Source: Branchiostoma belcheri
Taxonomy: Eukaryota; Chordata; Leptocardii; Amphioxiformes; Branchiostomatidae
Direction: 5' to 3'
Assembly: GCF_001625305.1 (NCBI RefSeq)
Contig: NW_017804387.1
Location: 789,831 to 853,830 of the forward strand
DNA: 64,000 bases
Part shown: piece after piece, positions 37,601 to 50,269 of the stretch
Position numbering within the stretch: position 1 is the stretch's first letter
Layout of the letters: every line of letters starts with the position of its first letter
Notes under the pieces: model-generated
Seen by the model: only the letters and a program-made list of their open reading frames with translations
Told to the model about the DNA's origin: nothing
Databases searched by the model: none
Program-made: the position numbers and the translations under genes

Positions 37601-40600
37601 TTGTAGTTTATTTATGTCATTTATGGTTCTTAAATCATTACAAGAATTTTGGAATTCTTACTCACCCACAACCTTCAGCAGACCCGTGTCGGAGACCTGT
37701 CCGTACTGGTTAGTGATCTTGAACGTGTACGCCCCTCTGTCTGAGTCCTGCACGTTATTTATGACCAGCGTGCCCAAGGCTGTGACATTGTACCTAAAAT
37801 TATCAACAGAAGACAGTACGTGGCACATCGTAAGTAATTCTATATAAAAAGTGGCATATCTTACATCCCCAAGCAGTGGCTATAATACATTATCCAATTG
37901 GCAGGACAGTATCAAATTGGCAAGGCAGCATCAAAATGGCAAGGCAGCATCAAAATGGCAAGGCAGCATCAAAATGGCAAGGCAGTATCAAAATGGCAAG
38001 GCAGTATCAAAATGGCAAGGCAGTATCAAAATGGCAGGACAGTATCAAAATGGCAAGGCAGTATCAAAATGGCAAGGCAGTATCCAAATGACAGGGCAGT
38101 ATCAAAATGCCAGGGCAGTATCAAAATGCCAGGGCAGTATTAAAATGGCAAGGCAGTATCAAAATGGCAGGACAGTATCAAAATGGCAGGGCAGTATCAA
38201 AATGGCAGGGCAGTATCAAAATGACAAGGCAGTATCAAAATGCCAGGGCAGTTTCAAAATGCCAGGGCAGTATTAAAATGGCAAGGCAGTATCAAAATGG
38301 CAGGGCAGTATCCAAATGGCAGGGCAGTATCCAAATGGCAGGGCAGTATCAAAATGGCAGGGCAGTATCAAAATGACAGAGCAGTATCAAAATGGCAAAA
38401 CAATTTCAAAATGGCAGGGCAGTATCCAATACATTAGTACAAAACAAACAGCCCGATAAAAACGCCTAAAAACACGTCACAAATAAGCCAAAACCTAACC
38501 CTCCGCTGGGAAAGTAGACATCACTAACAATACTAGCATCTATTTAAAGGGCTTGATATGGTTTTGTGCATACAATACAATTTGTTTGTGCTTACACCGT
38601 ACCACAACACTTGACAATAGCATTGTGGCACCAACACATACTTTTCGAGGTATTTAAGACTCTATCTACATCCGGGTACTTCCCTCAACAAAGACGGGGA
38701 CGGCACAGACTTTCTGCAACTTACGATCCACTGCTTACCGAGTCACGTGTGTCATCTACGCATAACGTGACGTCATGGAAGAGGTGGATTGCCCATTCTT
38801 CGACAGAGACTGGTATTCTACTGGTGTAGAAAGTCCAATATCCTTGCGTTGAAAATTCAACTTAGGGACCCCCTACGAGGCCCGTTTTCGAACTTGACCT
38901 TGGCCTGTACAATGGTAGCTTGCCTACCAAAATCATGAACATCTATTTAAATATATCCGAGTTATTTTGCTAACAAGCCACAAACACAAAAGGTCCCCTG
39001 GAGTAATGTACGGACCCTCCACAAAGCCCAAATTCGCACTTGACGTCGGCCTCAACAACGGTAATCTGCCTGCCAAAAATCATGGACGTCGAATCATGCC
39101 TTCAGAAGTTATTCACAATACGGCACAATACGGCGAGACAATTCCATAGTCTTTCTGACGAAGACAATGACATTTGAGGTGACGTACTTTGCCGACTTCA
39201 CCACCACAGCGCCAGTAGTTAGGTCTCTGGTAGCGATGACGTCCCCCCGCTCGTTGGTCCACTCCACTGTCGGTACCGGGGAGCACTCCCACCGCACGTA
39301 CACCTCGTAGTCTGTCCCGCGGGGGGCCAGCTGGGTCGCGATCTTCGCCCGGATCTTGGGACCTGGTACACAAAGATACAAGATGGCTTTATTGGTCTGT
39401 CGCAGTTCAACGAACTGAATTAAAAACAAGCTTCCACCAGATTAGCCTGGGTACCATCCGGATCCTGGTTAGTTTACGTCCGCTCCCACTGTCGCTGGTT
39501 GGTCGGTAGCGACTGTGGGAGCGGGCGTAAGCTAACCAGGATGGTACGCAGGCTACCACCAGCAGACCCCTTTTCAGGCTGGATAAATAGTAGAAATCGG
39601 CCTAAAAAGAATGTAACTGCCCAGGAGAGTTAGCCGACCAAAGAGGGTCCAATTTGCAGGAACATTGTACCCGCTATGGCCGGAAAACTACAAACTTATT
39701 ACAATGACAATGACATGGTATTACAAGACAGTAAAGCTACAGACTTACTAGATAGTTCCAGAAGAGTCGACGTGTGGTCAACACCATATTCACTTATAGC
39801 CAGGCACTGGTATCTGTAAAATATTGTTATTAAAGACGAGATTATCTTTACATAATGGAGCAGGTGTATTAAACATACGTGGTCGATTAAAAGCAGCTTG
39901 AATGCCCATATCGAACTTGACCTTCGTATTCACGACCCAAACCTACCAACAACGTATAATGAAAGCACAATAACAAGATCAAAACGTTATCCTTTCATTG
40001 ACATAAAGAAAGAAAAGGAATCAAGTAAAATGATGTTTTCTATCTACAAAACATTTACCTTCCTTCGTCTGTGATGTCTAGATCATTGATAGTTAGTGTG
40101 GCTCCTGTGACGACGAATTTATTGTCAGGTTGTGTTTGTAGAGGATCGCTGTCGGCGAACCATGTGAAGGCTATAGGAGGTGTTCCTCTATCGACCTCAC
40201 ACTCCCAGGTTATACTGCCACCAGGCACGATCGACTGTATGGCCGGCAGGGGCTTCAGCTTCGGCAAAACTGCAAAAAGTTTTTGCAATATGAATATTTG
40301 AAATATGCATAATAACTGTCAAACTAATTACAACTCCGGAACTGCGTAATGTCTAAAGCAGAGGAATATTTATAATTGATTTTAGCAATGTGTAATCAAT
40401 AATGTTTTAACAATTATACCTTTAAACTGGATATTTTAACGATATTTTGTGTTAAACACAGAGCAATTCAGGCATCCAGTAAGGTTGCTTGCGAGTCTGT
40501 AGTCTGTTGAGTGTATTGTGTATATATGTTTGAGTTTTAAGTTTCTGAATAAACCATTCCACTAAAAAAAGGTAAGAAACAGTTTCTCGTTCACTGAAAG

Positions 40601-43600
40601 TTATTTTATCATGTTGGTAGGGCTTATGTACTGGAATTTTCTAATGCACAACTCTTGGATTGCTGACGTTTCGATGTCACATTTTGGATTGTATAAGAGT
40701 GACACCTACATTGGCTACATGTATATATAGCGGTAAGAAGCAGAGCTCCAGTTAGATGCTCTGAGGAAGGTGTCTGATAGACATCGAAACGTAGGCAATG
40801 CGAGGGAATCACTGGTTGTTTATGAGAAAATTCCATTATCCCAGTTTTCTGTTTAGTAAAAAAATGTTTAAAACGTGAATTTCATCTTATCTATTTTGCT
40901 GTAAAATGGTACATATTGTGGAAAGATATAAAACAGGATATCCAACGACTTTACGTCAATCATAATTGTTTTATGTTGAATTAAGAAGACACAACCGGAC
41001 TCCTCCGAACGACAGACTGGGGACACTTTGTGACTCCAACCGGGTAGAACATGAAATTCATTTGGGATTAGGGATATACGTAATTCTTTTAAAGGTGCCC
41101 TGAATTTAGACACACGATCTATTTATGTACATAATGACATCCTCTACTAATACTGCACTACAAAAACTCTTATATACCTGTTTTAAAACTAGGTAAGAAA
41201 CACGTAAACTATATCAATGATAGCTTTATATGTTTATCCATCTGTATGCATTGTAGTGTAGTGTAACACCTCTGTAGAATTTTAGTGTCCATACGAGTCA
41301 TGTGAAACTACATGTACTGCGCTTAGCCCTATCTCATCATTGTCATTGCTCTTTGTATACATTTTGAAGGGTAGACGTACTTTTTACTACCACCTCGATG
41401 TCCTTGGTGCTGGCCCCGTGTCTGTTGTCGGCGACACACCGGTACGTCCCGCCCTCTTCAGGCTTGATCTTCAGGATCAGCAGCACGTGACCGAAACTGT
41501 CATACCGGGCGCTCCTCGGTAGGGGGATCTCCTGGTTTGAGCCGGGGTCGATTCTCTTCCAAACCTGGTTCGAGCTCGGGCTGTTGGGTGAAGGAAGGAA
41601 GGAAGGAAGGAAGGAAGGAAGAAGAGAAGGAGGGAAGGAAGGAAGGAGGAAGGAAGGAGGGAAGGAGGGAAGGAAGGAAGGGAGGGAGGAAGGAAGGGAG
41701 GAAGGAAGGAAAGAAGGAGGGAGGGAAGGAGGGAAGGAAGGAGGCAGCAGGGAAGGAAGGAAGGAAGGAAGGAAGGAAAGATCTATTTATTCATAAAAAG
41801 ACATTTATGCCCTTATAAGCTAAATACCGGTCATGATGATAAAGTTCTTTCTACAATCAGTGATAGAAGTCTGGTATGTTGTTACTAATACATGAATGTA
41901 GAGGTTCACTTTCTTCTCGCTTTTGAAGACAGTTGTAGGTGTAAGAACAGATGAAGCTTACAATACATGGTTTATCTGGTTGCATGGGGAATATGAATTT
42001 CTTTGCTATATGAATAAAAATTATATCACTTAGACAAACCAAAATGCTCCATAGTTCTTAAAAAGCAGCGTCATTCTTAGCAAAGGTTGGCGAATTGATA
42101 AGATATTTCATGATTTGATTATTGTACACAAACAGAAATTAAATTTGGTTAGACACGTACTCATCAATCCATACAATATAAACTAAGACTTACTATGAGA
42201 AGTCGAAACATTCTATGAACGCATCCCCGCCTTCCACTACCTCTACCTTCTCACTCCAGACTATTGTTGGGGCCGCATCCAGAGCGGCTGTGGGGGTTTG
42301 AAAGGACATGAATATGATTAAATACAATTTAAACTTGCTTCATAATGACTCTTTTTGACATATTTTGTTTACCCTTACTCCTTCCCTCGTGACCTAAATG
42401 AAATGCAGCTTGCAGGCCAATTTGAGTTTCTCATGGATAAAGAATGGTTCAAACAAACAAACAAACAAACAAACAAACAAACAAGCACACGCATTATACG
42501 GAACAAAGACTATGATGCAAAAGTCACATCTGGGCTGGAGCTGCACAGAGCTCGTTGAGCTGTTTACTAAATAGATAGGGTCCAAAATGATAGGGCCTGG
42601 CGTTACTATATCGATATTTCCACGGCAGATGCTCTGCTGAACTTCACTCCCTTGTACCCCCACTCAGAAATTCTCTGCAATTCTCTGCAGAAAATCACCC
42701 TTTCTTCCACAATAGTCCATCAGTCAAGAGAAAATTTCATGCTGACAGTTTCTTCCCCAGAACCACTTCACTGTGGAACAAGCTTCCCCGTGAATGTTTC
42801 ACCGCTAATTACAACCTCCAACGGTTTAAATCAAGGGTGAACAAATATCTGACCACGCAGTCATCACTGTAACCCAAAACATGAGCCTTGTTTTGAGGTG
42901 AATCTGAAGTAAATAAAAAAAAGTGCGCAAGGTAGAATGTACATATATCAAGGCGGTCAAGACAGTCAATCTATAAAAAATATGATGTCTAAATCCATGA
43001 TGTTCTCGTTCACGGTTCAAGGTTCTACATAAAGCAAGCTATTTATATTGTAAGATATATGCTAACGATTTATAATAATTATAACGATTGCGCACACTGA
43101 TATTGATCAGCATATTCCGCACTAGTACTAGGCAGGTACATTAATTGTGTAAACTTACGTCCAGCTCTGACTTTCACAGTAGTAGGAGGGCTTGACCTGT
43201 CTGCTATACTGCCTGTGTTCGGTACCTGAATCATGATGTTCTGTACCAGACAGTAGTAGTCACCGGAATCCGCCGCGATGGCGTTCTGTGGAAAAGAAAG
43301 AAACAAACGCGCTTTTTGGCGACGTCTCAGGGAGGAGTCTAATGGTACAGTATTGTGTGCAGTTTGCAAGAATTCTAGGAATGGTACAGGCACTTTGTCC
43401 ACAGGAATGGCATGTCTCTGACCCACATTTATGCCCACATTCCTGGAAACCCTCTCTTCCCCGGATGGCCCTACTTTCTGTGACCCCCGGGCTCGTTCAC
43501 TATACACTTAGGGGAGGATTGCACTGTACCTGTCTAGACTTAACAGGAACCAAGTCTTCCTCAAAGTCATAAAATGGTGGCAGTGCCATGCAAACAATAA

Positions 43601-46600
43601 CCCTAACAGCAACCACCGTCGCCATGGCAATGTATGTTTTCATTGCCAGTCTTGTTGAAAGTAGGAGGAGAGGACTAGGGGTGACCCAATGTGCTTGGCT
43701 AAATACGAGAGCTGTATACGTAGCGAAGTTGCATTGCACTAGTAGCCACTTGCTTCCCTTTAGTTGAGGATGACAAAGTAAGAACAAAAACACTGCTGGA
43801 CACACAGAATCTATTATCAATTAATCGACCATGAAAGACCATGAGCATCTCGTTCAGCCACGTGACATGTGTTGACCTTTTAACCTCTTGGTCACGTAAC
43901 TGCCCTTGTTTTGGTAGCCGAACAAAGATGGCGGATACTGTCTGAAAGTTTGTCTTTGTTTGAATCATAAGTCATGTGTATCAGTTTTAAACCTTCTTTT
44001 TAGTATCTCGTTTAATTTGGCAGCAACCAGCATGCGCAATAGATATAAGTAACTTTCATCATATTGTTTTTTCTCAGTTTCTTCATATTCTTCTTCTTCT
44101 CCAAACAGTGACCTCTGACCTTAACCAATGTTGTGTCTGTTGCCATGGTGACTAGTGTTTGGTTACATCATGTTGTAATTTCATAACAGGATGCGCCAGG
44201 AGGGATTTAGGCTGCTGTCATCATATATGAATGTGTTTGAGTAAGAACTAACAGAGCAGACCATATGCGAAGGTAAACATTATGCATTTTCCTGGCAAAT
44301 GTTACCTTTCTAGTTTTATAATAATATGTCCTTTGAATGATAAAATGGAGAAAGGAAGTAACCTTGATGAAAAGATTCCCCGTTTGGTAGGAGATGAAGA
44401 TTCGCTCGTCTGGCGGTACTCTTTGCGCAGGCGTGTCTTTGTACCAGGTGTAGGTCAGTCCTGTACAGGTAACGATTAAAAATTGCACAAATCGTAGCAA
44501 TGATAAAGGCAATATACAAATAAAAAAGAAATGCTTTTTAAAAACCTGGCCAAAATGGGAATAGCACAATGATTTGCACAAGAGTGCAGCGTCACTTTGA
44601 CTTAGATACACAGTGCTTGTAATTGAATCACGAACTCTTTCTAACGGAAAAGAGGTATTTTGATAGTCTATTGGCAGTTAGTTATGTGGGATAAAGAATC
44701 ACGCCACTTCTTGTTTCATTTGGCCAGTTCTTCTCCACATTACGTCTGGTTTTCACTGAACACCCAACCATAGAACAACCCAATGTGATCTACTAAGCCG
44801 GGAGACACCTTTTGGGACCCGGGTAAGGCCGGGCACGGTCACATTTCCAAGCCGGGGCCCGGCCGGGCTGTTTCAATCAACGAAAAATCAACATGTTATA
44901 TCAAGAATACACGGAAATATAGGTCCTATCATTAATTCAGGAACACGTATTTTAAAAATGTATATAGAATGTTGTGTGTTTAGTGTCTATGTGGTCCTTG
45001 TCTGTACTATGGGTTTTTTCCTGAAATAAAGTCATTCATTCATTCATTCAATTTTTAAAACTAGTTTGTGATTTGTTGTCTATTAAATCATACTTTTCGT
45101 TCCATAAGACTGCCCGGCCGGGGCCCGGTTTGGAAATGCGACCTCAGCATTAAAAGAGTAAAAGAATCAGTTAAAAGTTTTTACCTGGGTAGTTGTCTGG
45201 CGGATTACAGGAAATAGAAAACCCCTGTCCCTCGTCCACGTTCTTTGCGTCACGCGGCGTCATATCGAAGGACTTGACGACTACGAATATCACAGACACA
45301 GTTTTAGTTTTAGTTTGTTAACATTGCAGCGACACGAATACTTCAACAACGCTTTACGCATAAGAAACTACTAGTATTCGGAAAATGTGGATACAGGTCT
45401 TCCTTGTCTAGGGCGGAAAATCTACTTCTTTGGATACGAGTAAACTATCCAGAACCGTGCCTGGTCCTTTAGTACTAAATGTAACCGTAACCCATCCATG
45501 CATTATTTTGGATAAGCCTGGTTCTGGAATGTCTCCGCGTATCCAAGAACATTGTTTTTACCCTATACACGGTTCTGGATACACGTGGACTATCCAGAAC
45601 CGTTCCTGCGCATGGTTCTGGATAAAGCACGGTTCTGGGTACAAAATTACAATAACATAACCAATGTGTCGAGGCTAGAATTATTATCACAGCAGTCATG
45701 TTATTTTCCTTTATTAGTGCTATTGTTATCAATTATTTTCTTTATTGTAATGGGAGGGACTCAAACAAGCCTTATGACTTTTTTCGAGAAGGGGCTGTAG
45801 TACTTACCTCCATGGAGCTAGCTCCATGGAGCTAGCTCCATGGAGGTGAGTAGTACAGCCCTGCGGCAGATCAATTTCCAGCTCCATGGAGCTAGCTCTA
45901 CGCACTATAAATGCATATACGTGGTTCACGTCACCTTCAAGAAAAATGCATATACATGGTTCACGTCACCTTCAAGAAAAAACAGAAAAAAACAATAGGG
46001 GCTGTACTAATCGCCTCTATGGAGATAGCTCTACGCGCTATGAATGCATATACATGGTTCACGTCACCTTCAAGAAAAAATGGCATGGCCTCTATAGAGC
46101 CAGCTCCATGGAGGTGAGTAGTACAGCCCTGCGGCTGTACTAATCGCCTCTATGGAGATAGCTCTACGCGCTATGAATGCATATACATGGTTCACGTCAC
46201 CTTCAAGAAAAAATGGCATGGCCTCTATAGAGCCAGCTCCATGGAGGTGAGTAGTACAGCCTTGCGGCAGATTTTTTTTCCAGCTCCATGGAGCTAGCTC
46301 TGTGCACTGTTAATGCATATACACGGTTCACGTCAACTCGAAGAAAAGTTGGCCTCTATAAAGCTCGCTCCATGCACTATGAAAGCATACACATGGTTCA
46401 CGTCACCTTAAAAAATTGATCTCCATGGAGCTAGCTCCATGGAGCTGGCTCCATGCACTATGAATGCATTTACGTGGTTCACGTCACCTTCAAGAAAATG
46501 AAATTGACCTCTATAGAGCCAGCTCCATGGAGGTGAGTAGTACAGCCCTGAGGCATTGTTTTTGGTAGCTCCATCTTTTCCGATACCCATCCGGCCTGTA

Positions 46601-49600
46601 GCTGCATCGTGTTCTTCGCGTTGTCAATATCAAAAACCGCGTCACCATGTGCGTGTGAAATACGGTGAATAAAGGATACAAAAGAGATGTTTTAACAGAT
46701 TATTTTATGACAGGAAGGTCGTAAACAACTCTAATTGTGTCCGTCTAGACAAAGGTTTTTACACTTTAATAATATGTGTCCGTTTGTAACTGAAAAAAAA
46801 TGAATACAGAATAACGCTGTGAACAGTGGAAATTCCCCCCTTTTTCGATATCCTGTTTTGATATAAGAAACGAACAATGCAAGCAGAGACAGAAGAAGAA
46901 GAAGACACGAAAGGAGTGAAGGAATTAGCACTTCCGTGCCAATCGACCCTAAGCAGTTGACAAATGTCATTAGGTGACGTATTGCTTTCGTTGTCGGGAT
47001 TTAGCCAAAACAATGAAGTTAAACCTCCTCGGCCAAAGGGATAACCTCCTTGATTTAGCAGAGCTCAAATCCCGCCTTTACACTTAAATGAATTCCCTAC
47101 TAAAGACAAACAGTGAAAATAGCCTGTTATTAATTAGTGTCGCTTGTCCCCTTTGTTTTTGGGCCCGAGGACCGTTCATTATCTGTCGCTTGTCCCCTTT
47201 GTTTGTTGGCCCGGGGACCGTTCATTATTTGTCAACTAAAGAAGGCGTAATAGAAACCAACGCCGTGAATACTGAAAATTCTATATTTCACAATGTCAAT
47301 GGCCTCAACCGGGCTTTTTTCTTTTGATATCATGTTTTCTTATTGTATTATCGTATTGTCAGTTCTAAAATGAACACCACCATTGTTCGCAAGCTGAGCC
47401 ACGATAGATTGCAGAAAATCGCATCTCTGTACCAATCGTTGACATAGGTCATTAGGTGACATCGATATCGTGGTCAGGATGAGGTCCCGACAACTTTTAA
47501 ACTGGAGAGCTCAAATAAACGCAGTATGAATTCCAACACATGGTTTGCGTCACAAAATTTAGTATAGTGTATATAAGTCAATCAATACACAAGGACAGCC
47601 TTGCCGTAACATAACTAGTATCAAACACGATCATCCAAGATTTATAAATACCAATACTAGTAAACCGATGCAAACAATTTTCTGTACCATTTTCTGGAGC
47701 GTGGTATTTTTTGGAAGGCAACGGGAAGCACGTTTATGTATTTATCTTGAAGGTGACGTGAAACATGTATATGCATTCAAAGTGCGTGGAGCTAGCTCTG
47801 TGGGCAAAACAGCCTCTGAGAAGACCGGCACTGTGTGTACATGTATCGTTCTCAGTGTGTGGGGCCGCATAGAACACCACCAAACACGATTATCCAAGAT
47901 TTGCAAATGACAATACACCGATCTAACCATTTTCTGGAGCGTGGTATTTTTTGAAGGCAACGCGAAGCACGTTTATGTGTTTATCTTGAAGGTGACGTGA
48001 AACATGTATATGCATTCAAAGTGCGTGGAGCCAGCAAAACAGCCTCTGAGAAGACCGGCACTGTGTGTACATGCCATGTATCGTTCTCAGTACGTGGGGC
48101 CGCATAGAACACCACCAAACACGATTATCCAAGATTTGCAAATGACAATACACCGATCTAACCATTTTCTGGAGCGTGGTATTTTTTTAAGGAACGGGAA
48201 GCGCGTTTATGTATTTATCTTGAAGGTGACGTGAAACATGTATATGCATTCAAAGTGCGTGGAGCTAGTTAAACAGCCTCTGAGAAGACCGGCACTGTGT
48301 GTACATGTATCGTTCTCAGTGTGTGGGGCCGCATAGAACACCACCAAACACGATTATCCAAGATTTACAAATAACAATACACCGATCTAACCATTTTCTG
48401 GAGCGTGGTATTTTTTGAAGGCAACGCGAAGCACGTTTATGTATTTATCTTGAAGGTGACGTGAAACATGTATATGCATTCAAAGTGCGTGGAGCTATCA
48501 AAACAGCCTCTGAGAAGACCGGCACTGTGTGTACATGTATCGTTCTCAGTGTGTGGGGCTGCATAGAACACCACCAAACATATTATCCAAGATTTGCAAA
48601 TGACAATACACCGATCTAACCATTTTCTGGAGCGTGGTATTTTTTGAAGGCAACGCGAAGCACGTTTATGTATTTATCTTGAAGGTGACGTGAAACATGT
48701 ATATGCATTCAAAGTGCGTGGAGCTAGCTCTGTGGGCAAAACAGCCTCTGAGAAGACCGTCACTGTGTGTACATGTATCGTTCTCAGTGCGTGGGGCCGT
48801 ATCAAGTTTAAACACGATATATTCTAGAGCATGATTTCTTCATTGTAAGTGACGTGAACCATGCGTGTTCTTTGTGCACGGGGCTGTTTATTTCTCAAGA
48901 CATTTATAGTGCTGGTTTGTTTTCTTGAAGTGACGTGAACCATGTATATGAATTTTCTTGAAGGTGACGTGAACCAGGCATATGCATTCATAGTGCGTAG
49001 AGCTAGCTCCATGGAGCTGGAAAAAAATCTGCCTCAGGGCTGAAGTACTTACCTCCATGGAGCTAGCTCCATGGAGCTAGCTCCATGGAGGTGAGTAGTA
49101 CAGCCCCTATTGCTTTTTTCTCCCTCCAGCACATTTTATTCTGTATAGGTTATTTATTTTCTTATATTTGATAGTTTACTTCCTATATTCCTTTTTTTTG
49201 TGTATGTCCAAAAAAAATAAACAAAAAAAATTCCCCAAAAGTATCGACACTCACATGCAAACGTCAGTACCCCTCCTGGCGACAACTCTGCGCCTGCGCT
49301 GTTGTAGGCGACACATTGGTAAGTCGAATCGTCGCGTCCCAATGTGGGGCTGTAGATGTACAAATCACCACCGGTCTGAAAGTAGAAGTTAATATACAAA
49401 ACTTTATTGACACAACAAAACAATGTTGGGAGGACGACTTGTAAAGGTGTCAATGCACCTGTTTTGTCCTCCCTTTCACTTACAAGTATATCTGGTGGTT
49501 AACTCAGACAAATAAACAAATAAACAAAAGTACAGCGACTTTTGTAAGGTCCAAAGCTACATGTAGACATACAGACAGATACGTGGGTACAACAAAATTA

Positions 49601-50228
49601 TCCTACATACAAGACAATAAATGAATCAACGTATACTACTTGTTCTAAGGTCTAAGCATTCTTTGATATATTTATCTATTTGTACACTGTAAGGGTTATT
49701 TACCTTCTAGGATGAAATTAAATTTATCTATAGCATGAAATGTAAAAATAATTCTGTTGAGCAAGTGGAGAGAAGGTTGGATAGCTTTGTGTGTTTGTCG
49801 TTATATAGTGGACAATCTATAATAAAATGTTCGTCTTCAATATCATAGGGACAGAATATATGTTGGTGCCAATGTACATCTATGGCAGTTGATACGTCGA
49901 TGAAGGTTAGACATCTAGGTACTAAGACACGCCGAAAAAAAGTTACTAAAGGAAACATAATATGATTTTAGGAACGGCTAGACCTTTCAGGTAGCCACCA
50001 CTACGTATACCTAACTGACGAAAGGTAGTGGACGCTACCTGAAACGTCGACTGATATCCTCTTGCATGAGCAACTGTTTTGCAGCTGCTTTGTACGATTT
50101 ATAGTATGACCAAAATGTTTTTTGGCCATTCATATAACCATGAATATAAACATGAAACCAAACAGGCAACCACATTAAACCGTTTTAAGATCGATCAATC
50201 GATCAATCGATCAATCGATCAATCGATA

Positions 50229-50269
<41 letters not shown>

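Noticed and set aside
37905-38428. CRISPR array
   Set aside because: Direct tandem 19-bp units without unique spacers, in an animal intron.
41537-41818. Frame rich in Glu, Lys and Gly
   Set aside because: It is the GGAA microsatellite. The real coding strand here is the minus strand with exon 8 beside it.
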